From Gracilibacter sp. (GTDB lineage: Bacteria; Bacillota; Desulfitobacteriia; Desulfitobacteriales; Syntrophobotulaceae), in NCBI GenBank assembly GCA_024637055.1, contig JAGXFZ010000076.1, positions 1 to 32,730 on the forward strand: a DNA stretch of 32,730 nucleotides, read 5' to 3'. The position numbers and the translations under genes are program-made. The notes under the pieces were generated by a model, which was given only the letters and a program-made list of their open reading frames with translations, was not told the DNA's origin and did no database searches. This document shows, piece after piece, positions 27,187 through 32,730 of the stretch; the stretch's first letter is position 1, and each line of letters starts with the position of its first letter.

Positions 27187-30100
27187 TTAAATTGGATGGT
27201 GTATGCTTTTATAGATATCTTCAAGAATAGGTTCTGTTATCCGTTTCTCATCTAGGGTAATATAAATTCCCTCACCAGCATAAGCATGGTTTTCTTTCAG
27301 ACGAATTGTTTTTACTCTAACAAAAGCATCCATTTTCAGTTCAATTATTTTGTCGGTCAAATTATGGTACAGCTCTTTCGAACCTAGCGCAGTACAGATA
27401 TCACATGTGCAAATCGTGAACTCACGCGTCACAAATGCCGAGTCAGCCTTTTTGCGTACATTTTTGGCAACAGAATCACCATTTACAGGGCTATAATGTG
27501 TATGCAACAGTTTATGAGCCAGTTCCGAGCTGGGTTCTCCATAATAATCAGTATACAGCCTGAGGATATCAGGATTTTCTTGTGACTTGCGGTAGATAGA
27601 AGTCTTATCAATATCAATGAGAACCTGCTGACGTTTTTCCAGAACATCTATCTTTTCAGGAACTGGATGCCCCGCTCCGCATATACAGCCTCCCGGGCAG
27701 GCCATTACTTCAATTAGATCGTAGCCAACGTCTACACCTTTAATAATTTGTTCAATAATCGGCTCTGCATTGTGCAATCCACTTATGACAGCAACGTGTA
27801 CTTTATTGCCATGAGCTTCGACAGTAGCCTCTTTAACACCATCAAAGCCTCTAACTTCTTCAAAGTCGAGATGATCTGTAAGAACCTTCCCTGTAAGCTT
27901 CTCAACAGCCATTCGAAGAGCAGCCTCAGCAACGCCCCCTGAGGCACCGAAGAGAATTCCAGCACCAGAAACCCGTTTGTATGGATCACAGAAGTCCTGA
28001 GGAACAACTTCAGCAGGATCAATTTGTTTCTGGCTAACCATTTCTAACATTTCTGTCGAAGTCAGAACAGCATCTACATCGCGTATCCCCTCAGGTGCAA
28101 ACTCTGGGCGGGCAGCCTCATACTTTTTAGCAATACATGGAACTATTGAAACAACATAAAGATCTTTTTTGTCTATTCCCTCTAGCTCGGTAAAATGATT
28201 CTTTACCGTAGATCCCATCATCATTTGGGGAGATTTACAGCTTGAAAGGTGAGGGATAATTTCGGGGTAACGCCTTTCAACAAAATTAACCCACCCAGGA
28301 CAGCAAGAAGTAAATTGAGGCATAACCTCTTTCTTGGCTATACGCTTCAGGAACTCTGTTGTCTCTTCGACGATGGTTAAGTCAGCTGCAAATGTAAAAT
28401 CAAAAACTTTATGGAAACCCATCTTCTTAAGCATACCTGCCATAAAAGATGATGCCTCATTGAATGGAATTCCAAATTGAGAAGATACGACACTTCGTAC
28501 GGCCGGGGCAACAAAGGCAACAACAGTTTTATTTGGATCATTGATTGCCCTGAAAACTTTTCCTTTTTCGCTACGATAATCAAGAGCTCCACAGGGACAA
28601 GCATTCACACACTGGCCACAGCTGACACAATCCGTTTTTTCTAGAGGAAGACCACTCTTCGTGCCAACTAGTTGACGCCCATTTTTCATATAAAACGTGA
28701 GAACATCCGGGCCTTCAATTTCTGCACAGGCAGCAATACAACGTCCGCAGGATATACACTTATTATGGTCGCGAATAATAATAGAATGATCTTCAACTAT
28801 TGGAATAAGTGGGCGCTCATGTGATGGATTTGAATATTCAATATTATGAGCGCTTGCTTCATTTCTTAAATCACAGTCATAACGTTCATGGCAGCCACAT
28901 TTAAGACAACGACGAGCTTCCTCTCTTGCGATTTGCTCAGCGTATCCTAAATCAACTTCCTGGAAATTATTCTTACGTTCTTTGATTGGTATTGCAGGCA
29001 TCTCCGCTCGGTCAAATTTCGGAATTATCTCAAACTCCCATTTGGGAAGATCCTCCATAGATCCACGGCTACAACTATAATCAACATGTTGTTCCTTAAC
29101 ATACCCTTTCATTAGGAAGCTGTCCATAGCTTCAGCCGCGTGACGACCTGCCGCAACAGCTTGGATAACTGTTGCAGGCCCTGTAACACAGTCTCCACCG
29201 GCAAATATATTGATTTCGGAAGTCTGGGAGGTCTTGCCATTGATTTCGATATCTCCCCATTTATTCAACTTAACCGGTAGGTCATTATAGAGAAATTGGG
29301 TATTCGTGCTTTGACCTATGGCTCCAATAACTGTGTCTGCATCAAACTTTATTTCGCTACCTTCAATAGGAACGGGACGCCTACGACCGGATCGATCAGG
29401 TTCGCCAAGAGTCATCTGACTACAATGAAGCACCTTTTTACCATCCTTAGAAGCTATTTTAATAGGTGCTGTCAAAAAGAGCATTTCTACTCCTTCATGC
29501 AGAGCTTCTTCTACTTCATAAGCTTCGGCAGGCATATCTTCCTTGGTACGGCGATAGATAAGCTTAACCGATTTTGCTCCTTTACGAAGTGCAGTACGGG
29601 CACAGTCAATAGCCGTGTTTCCACCGCCAATAACTACAACATTATCTCCGAGCTCAATGTTCGCCTGTTTGGTTATCTGTTCCAGAAACTGTATCCCTAG
29701 CCACCCCCCTTCCAAATTTTCTCCTTCAATCTGTAAGGGAGTAGCACGCCAAGAACCAATGGCAAGATATACGGCATCAAAATCTTTGCGAAGATCCTCA
29801 AGATGGATATGTGTTCCAAGTACCTTTTTGGTCATAATTTTTACGCCAAGACTTTTTATCAAATCAATTTCTTGATCCAAGGTAGCTTCCGGCAGACGGT
29901 ATTCAGGAATTCCATACCGCATCATTCCACCTGCATAGTATTGTCTTTCAAATACAGTCACATCATGGCCTTCTATCGCACTGTAATAAGCCGCTGTAAG
30001 ACCAGATGGTCCAGCACCTACAACAGCGATTTTCTTACCGGTTGTAGCATTTATCCGTGGCTTCCAAGGCCGCTCATTCGCTAGATCCCAGTCTGCGATA

Positions 30101-30642
30101 AAACGTTTAACATTATTAATTGCTACCGCAGAATCTATAAGGTTACGGCGACATTGTGCCTCACAAGGATGAGGACAAACACGTCCACAGACTATTGGGA
30201 AAGGATTCTTTTCCTTAATAACCTGTATTGCTGCTTCAAAATTCCCGTTACCGGCATGGCGAAGGTAAGCCTGAATATCAATATTTGCAGGACAAGTCAT
30301 TACACAAGGAGCGATACAGTCTGCATTGTGGTCAGAAAGTATCTGTTCCAGCCGAATTTTGCGATAATGTTCAAGTTTAGGACTATTCGTGCATATCACC
30401 ATGCCCTCCTTAATTGGAGTATGACACGATTTTACATCACGTTGATCTTTTCCTTCCCCTAATTCAACTACACACAGTCCGCAGTTCCCATTGGAACGCT
30501 CGAGTCTTATATCATAACAAAGATGAGGGATATGGATATCCTCCTGAATTAATGCCTGCAGGATTGTCAAATCATCATATACTTCGGTTTGACGTCCGTT
30601 AACATTTACAGTAATCCGGTTATGCTTTGTGATTTTTTTCAT
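27187..30642 (-). CDS. single-chain NAD(P)H-linked [FeFe] hydrogenase fused to an NfnB/GltD-like flavoprotein
   Basis: This 1151-residue cytoplasmic protein should link NAD(P)H to H2. Domains: [2Fe-2S] ferredoxin (Cys42, 54, 57, 73); Cys-rich GltD-type N-terminal region (about 105-180); FAD-binding VVGAGPSGLTAAYY (207-220); pyridine-nucleotide-binding VVVIGGGNTAIDCA (335-348) and NIFAGGDC (478-485); a Cys-rich linker (Cys579, 582, 584, 590); two [4Fe-4S] motifs (Cys629/632/635/639 and 672/675/678/682); and the H-cluster domain. L1 is TSCCPGW (Cys780 proton shuttle, Cys781 ligand), L2 VPCIAKKYE (Cys836) and L3 ACPGGCICGAGHP (Cys982, Cys986). L2 has Val for the usual Met; L3 has GAGHP for GGGQP and an extra Cys988. 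The tail (about 1070-1135) looks like a thioredoxin-like ferredoxin with one Cys pair. AAGGAG precedes the ATG. No HydE/F/G maturases are nearby. Physiological direction is unknown. Confidence 0.9.
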   Translation of the reverse strand: MKKITKHNRITVNVNGRQTEVYDDLTILQALIQEDIHIPHLCYDIRLERSNGNCGLCVVELGEGKDQRDVKSCHTPIKEGMVICTNSPKLEHYRKIRLEQILSDHNADCIAPCVMTCPANIDIQAYLRHAGNGNFEAAIQVIKEKNPFPIVCGRVCPHPCEAQCRRNLIDSAVAINNVKRFIADWDLANERPWKPRINATTGKKIAVVGAGPSGLTAAYYSAIEGHDVTVFERQYYAGGMMRYGIPEYRLPEATLDQEIDLIKSLGVKIMTKKVLGTHIHLEDLRKDFDAVYLAIGSWRATPLQIEGENLEGGWLGIQFLEQITKQANIELGDNVVVIGGGNTAIDCARTALRKGAKSVKLIYRRTKEDMPAEAYEVEEALHEGVEMLFLTAPIKIASKDGKKVLHCSQMTLGEPDRSGRRRPVPIEGSEIKFDADTVIGAIGQSTNTQFLYNDLPVKLNKWGDIEINGKTSQTSEINIFAGGDCVTGPATVIQAVAAGRHAAEAMDSFLMKGYVKEQHVDYSCSRGSMEDLPKWEFEIIPKFDRAEMPAIPIKERKNNFQEVDLGYAEQIAREEARRCLKCGCHERYDCDLRNEASAHNIEYSNPSHERPLIPIVEDHSIIIRDHNKCISCGRCIAACAEIEGPDVLTFYMKNGRQLVGTKSGLPLEKTDCVSCGQCVNACPCGALDYRSEKGKVFRAINDPNKTVVAFVAPAVRSVVSSQFGIPFNEASSFMAGMLKKMGFHKVFDFTFAADLTIVEETTEFLKRIAKKEVMPQFTSCCPGWVNFVERRYPEIIPHLSSCKSPQMMMGSTVKNHFTELEGIDKKDLYVVSIVPCIAKKYEAARPEFAPEGIRDVDAVLTSTEMLEMVSQKQIDPAEVVPQDFCDPYKRVSGAGILFGASGGVAEAALRMAVEKLTGKVLTDHLDFEEVRGFDGVKEATVEAHGNKVHVAVISGLHNAEPIIEQIIKGVDVGYDLIEVMACPGGCICGAGHPVPEKIDVLEKRQQVLIDIDKTSIYRKSQENPDILRLYTDYYGEPSSELAHKLLHTHYSPVNGDSVAKNVRKKADSAFVTREFTICTCDICTALGSKELYHNLTDKIIELKMDAFVRVKTIRLKENHAYAGEGIYITLDEKRITEPILEDIYKSIHHPI

Positions 30643-30670
30643 TTGATTAACTCCTTTTCTATAAAGTCGT

Positions 30671-30700
30671 CAAGTACACTTGTTACATGTTCTAATTATA
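30671..30700 (-). promoter_or_regulatory. promoter and possible operator of the fused hydrogenase
   Basis: On the minus strand TATAAT (30700-30695) is preceded by TGT, giving an extended -10 (TGTTATAAT); the -35 position (CATACA) is poor. Transcription would begin near 30688. Just downstream is a short palindrome CAAGT-ac-ACTTG (30671-30682) between +1 and the ribosome site. TTGTTA/TAACAA arms also flank the -10 but are 13 bases apart, too wide for a Rex site. The regulator is unknown. Confidence 0.5.
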
Positions 30701-30755
30701 ACAAATTAAAGATAATTTGTATGTACCACAAAAAAACACGCACTGTTATGAATAT

Positions 30756-32330
30756 TTAGTCAATATCTGCCAGTATAAAGGCTTTACTTCTAACAGGATA
30801 ATTATTTGCCGTAAATATAAAAGCATTATTAAACCTATCATAAGAGCTACTATCTAGATGAATCATTGGAATCTCCAGTACCTTTTCAAAAATCTGTTTA
30901 TTGATATCGTAAATTCCAAATACCAATGTGTTTGTTTCTGTTTCTTCATATGAGAGTTCAGTTTCCCAGTAGAACAGCGTCCCTTCACTAGCAGGATAAT
31001 AAGATATGCGCTTATCCTTCGGAACATCCTTCACTAGACTAGTCTTTACACCAGTATCAATATTAAGTAGCATCGGTTGTTCGGTCTCGCTATAAGCAGC
31101 GCTACTGCTGTAGATCAATTTATCATCGTACCATTCAGTGAATACTCTTCCGTCTGTATCAGACTCGAAAAATCTGTTGTCTGATCCATCCACTTTTATT
31201 ACTCCCGTCCCTATCGACCACTCATATCCCACTATTCTATAAAGAATCTGAGTTGAATCTAAAGAAAAGACTGGGTATCTTGGCACTTCCGAATCCATCC
31301 CATGAGGATCATCCCCAATCATGGATTCTACTATCACCTTGCTGTTATCAAATCGGTTATCACAGACTACAAGTCCTTTTTTATTTGAATACACAATTGT
31401 TTTACCATCTGGAGAAATGTCCAAATCATCTGGTTGTACTGTCTCTTCATCAGGGTATTTTATTTCTTCTAACACCCCAAAACTTATGTTATCCAGTATT
31501 AATATCCTATCCACCAGCATCATGGCTATTTTATTTTCTTCCAATTGTCTTACCCTTATAAAACTATTTTCTTGGAGAGAAATTCCCGTATAAAAATCCG
31601 TATTATCTTGGGTATCATAGACATAGACCCTGCTCTCAGCATCATTACGATACACGATTAAACATTTGCCCTGTTCGAAGCTTATAATCCGAGTTACTTT
31701 TTCAAATCCATCATTAATAGCATTTCTTGCTTGGATGAGATACAGTTCCGGTTCCTTAACTTGTCCAGCTTTCCATATGGGGTAATTCATATTTCGGATT
31801 TCTTCCAGAGTTTCTCCATATACAGAACGGTATTGTTTATCTACTCTGGATATCTCATCATTTGGATAAGTTACTCCTCCCAGGATCTTATCTTTTTGAA
31901 AGAATACTTCAGCCACAGTCCTTTTATCTTCTAATAGTAAAATTATGCTTTTAAGGTTCACCTGACCATAGCCGTTTTGTTCACTAATATTTGAAACAGC
32001 ATTATTAAGGAAAGCATTCAACTTTTGAACATTAGTATCATAACTTAATATTTCCCAGGTTATCACCATATCCGAGCCTTCATTAATAACCTCGATTGGT
32101 TTTAATCCTTCATGGATTAAATAATCCATTGCTTCAGCTATTTGACCAGTATATTCTGGTTTAGGTTCAGTAATAACAGGTTCAGAATCTGGTACAGGCG
32201 GTTCAGCTTGCTCCTTACTACAGGATGTTAGCGAGAGGATTAACATAATTGTAAGAAGTAAGATACCAATACTTTTAAGTAAATTTTTACCATTATTCTT
32301 TTTGAAAAAGGACATGACTTCTATTATCAT
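30756..32330 (-). CDS. lipoprotein of unknown function with beta-propeller-like repeats
   Basis: This 524-residue protein carries a lipoprotein signal: basic N-terminus, hydrophobic core IGILLLTIMLILS, and lipobox LTSC with Cys37 as the modified residue. A Pro/Glu-rich linker (38-62) follows, then a globular part. From about residue 200 to the end it is rich in beta-strand-like repeats such as LDISPDGKTIVYS and FSLDSTQILYR, reminiscent of TolB/WD40-like propeller blades, but I cannot assign a family. The ATG at 32330 is preceded by AAGGTG at a long spacing; an alternative ATG five codons later (MSFFKKN) is possible. It lies 113 bp upstream of the fused hydrogenase, which has its own promoter, so no functional link is shown. 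Likely anchored on the outer face of the membrane. Confidence 0.8.
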   Translation of the reverse strand: MIIEVMSFFKKNNGKNLLKSIGILLLTIMLILSLTSCSKEQAEPPVPDSEPVITEPKPEYTGQIAEAMDYLIHEGLKPIEVINEGSDMVITWEILSYDTNVQKLNAFLNNAVSNISEQNGYGQVNLKSIILLLEDKRTVAEVFFQKDKILGGVTYPNDEISRVDKQYRSVYGETLEEIRNMNYPIWKAGQVKEPELYLIQARNAINDGFEKVTRIISFEQGKCLIVYRNDAESRVYVYDTQDNTDFYTGISLQENSFIRVRQLEENKIAMMLVDRILILDNISFGVLEEIKYPDEETVQPDDLDISPDGKTIVYSNKKGLVVCDNRFDNSKVIVESMIGDDPHGMDSEVPRYPVFSLDSTQILYRIVGYEWSIGTGVIKVDGSDNRFFESDTDGRVFTEWYDDKLIYSSSAAYSETEQPMLLNIDTGVKTSLVKDVPKDKRISYYPASEGTLFYWETELSYEETETNTLVFGIYDINKQIFEKVLEIPMIHLDSSSYDRFNNAFIFTANNYPVRSKAFILADID

Positions 32331-32620
32331 TCTTTTATCATCACCTTTTTAGTATTTAATGAACTTTACTTTGGATACTAATAATACACCAATTCACTAT
32401 TATTTTATATATTAAAATTACCATTGATAGATAATTATGGTTATGATTGTATCAAAATAAGTAAAGAGTATATGCGATAAAATCTTTTATCTTAGTTCTT
32501 TACTAGGATAAGTTTATTGTGTTAATACAGTAAAAACTCTGACAATCTACATCTCCTTGCCATCTATGGACTTCGCAACGACTTTAATGCATGTAAGGAA
32601 AGGTAAGTCGTCATTAATAT
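32331..32620. other. intergenic region between the lipoprotein gene and the group II intron
   Basis: No gene is seen. It contains a nested hairpin at 32460-32504, with outer arms AGTAAAGA/TCTTTACT and inner arms GATAAAA/TTTTATC around TC. A second stem, ACGACTT (32578-32584) with AAGTCGT (32605-32611), sits next to the intron junction. This side is the 3' exon of the intron. No convincing promoter for the lipoprotein gene is visible. Confidence 0.5.
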
Positions 32621-32730
32621 ATCGAGTAGCTAGAAAACAGGGTAACTAATCCTGTTTTCTTTGCTCTCACAGAACCGGACTTACGTTTGCCGTATCCGGC
32701 TCCTGAAATTTCTCACCAAATTAATAATAA
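32621..32730 (-). mobile_element. 3' end of a group II intron (domains V and VI), continuing past the right edge
   Basis: On the minus strand, domain V is at 32702-32672: GAGCCGGA pairs with TCCGGTTC (including the AGC triad and its G-U pair), an AG two-base bulge follows the upper stem TACG/CGTA, and the loop is GCAAA. Domain VI is at 32668-32624: GAGAGC pairs with GCT-A-CTC, leaving one bulged A (32627), with a 10-bp upper stem AGAAAACAGG/CCTGTTTTCT (32660-32651 and 32641-32632). The sequence after it, CTCGAT, gives a 3' end at 32621, which puts the branch A seven bases from the splice site, as in known introns. The intron-encoded reverse transcriptase would lie beyond the window. Confidence 0.88.

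Noticed and set aside
30680-30704. TTGTTA...TAACAA before the hydrogenase as a Rex redox operator
   Set aside because: The half sites are 13 bases apart; Rex sites have a much shorter fixed spacing. Kept only as an unassigned inverted repeat.
32460-32504. Nested hairpin AGTAAAGA.../GATAAAA... as a terminator
   Set aside because: It has no U-tract on either strand and a weak AU-rich stem.

Overview
The window is a low-GC (by eye high-30s % GC) chromosomal segment from an anaerobic, probably endospore-forming Firmicute of the class Clostridia. The evidence is a SpoIID/LytB-domain protein, a HemZ-type coproporphyrinogen dehydrogenase, a bifunctional Rel, an oxygen-sensitive [FeFe] hydrogenase, and a housekeeping gene order (yebC-ruvCAB-spoIID-like-queA-tgt-yajC-secDF ... 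recJ-rel-dtd-MBL-hemZ-hisS-aspS) that I associate from memory with Peptococcales-type clostridia. I cannot name the species. All 22 protein genes I accept lie on the minus strand, so transcription runs from high to low coordinates.

Layout in the direction of transcription. (1) 32730-32621: the 3' end of a group II intron (domains V and VI, predicted branch-point A and 3' splice site); its body lies beyond the right edge. (2) 32330-30756: a lipoprotein of unknown function. (3) 30642-27187: a single-chain fusion of a [2Fe-2S] ferredoxin domain, an NfnB/GltD-like FAD/NAD(P)H module, two [4Fe-4S] clusters, an [FeFe]-hydrogenase H-cluster domain and a degenerate thioredoxin-like ferredoxin tail. 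(4) A 365-bp gap with a plus-strand terminator and a long hairpin. (5) 26821-24419: hypF, with no other hyp gene in view. (6) 24216-17037: yebC, ruvC, ruvA, ruvB, a SpoIID-like gene, queA, tgt and yajC, ended by a terminator. (7) 16907-14677: secD-secF with a near-consensus sigma-A promoter and a terminator. (8) 14533-11548: an MBL-fold hydrolase, then ilvB-ilvN, then a probable terminator. (9) 11367-3676: a small membrane protein, a LapA-domain protein, recJ, rel, dtd, an MBL-fold hydrolase and hemZ, closely packed from lapA onward. (10) 3668-3284: a cluster of structured inverted repeats. (11) 3198-138: hisS-aspS. (12) At the left edge, a consensus sigma-A promoter with a CsoR-type palindrome just downstream of it drives a minus-strand gene that begins beyond position 1.

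The housekeeping genes serve translation quality and tRNA modification (hisS, aspS, dtd, queA, tgt), stringent response (rel), DNA repair and recombination (recJ, ruvABC), protein export (yajC, secDF) and branched-chain amino acid synthesis (ilvBN). AspRS carries the His/Gly pair associated with non-discriminating enzymes, which would imply tRNA-dependent Asn synthesis.

The most unusual items are: the repeat cluster between hemZ and hisS, where two inverted copies keep loop and flanks identical while hairpin stems differ only by compensated changes; the one-polypeptide NAD(P)H-linked [FeFe] hydrogenase with a half-lost C-terminal iron-sulfur domain; an orphan plus-strand terminator in an otherwise minus-strand landscape; and the metal- or sulfur-sensing type operator at the left edge.
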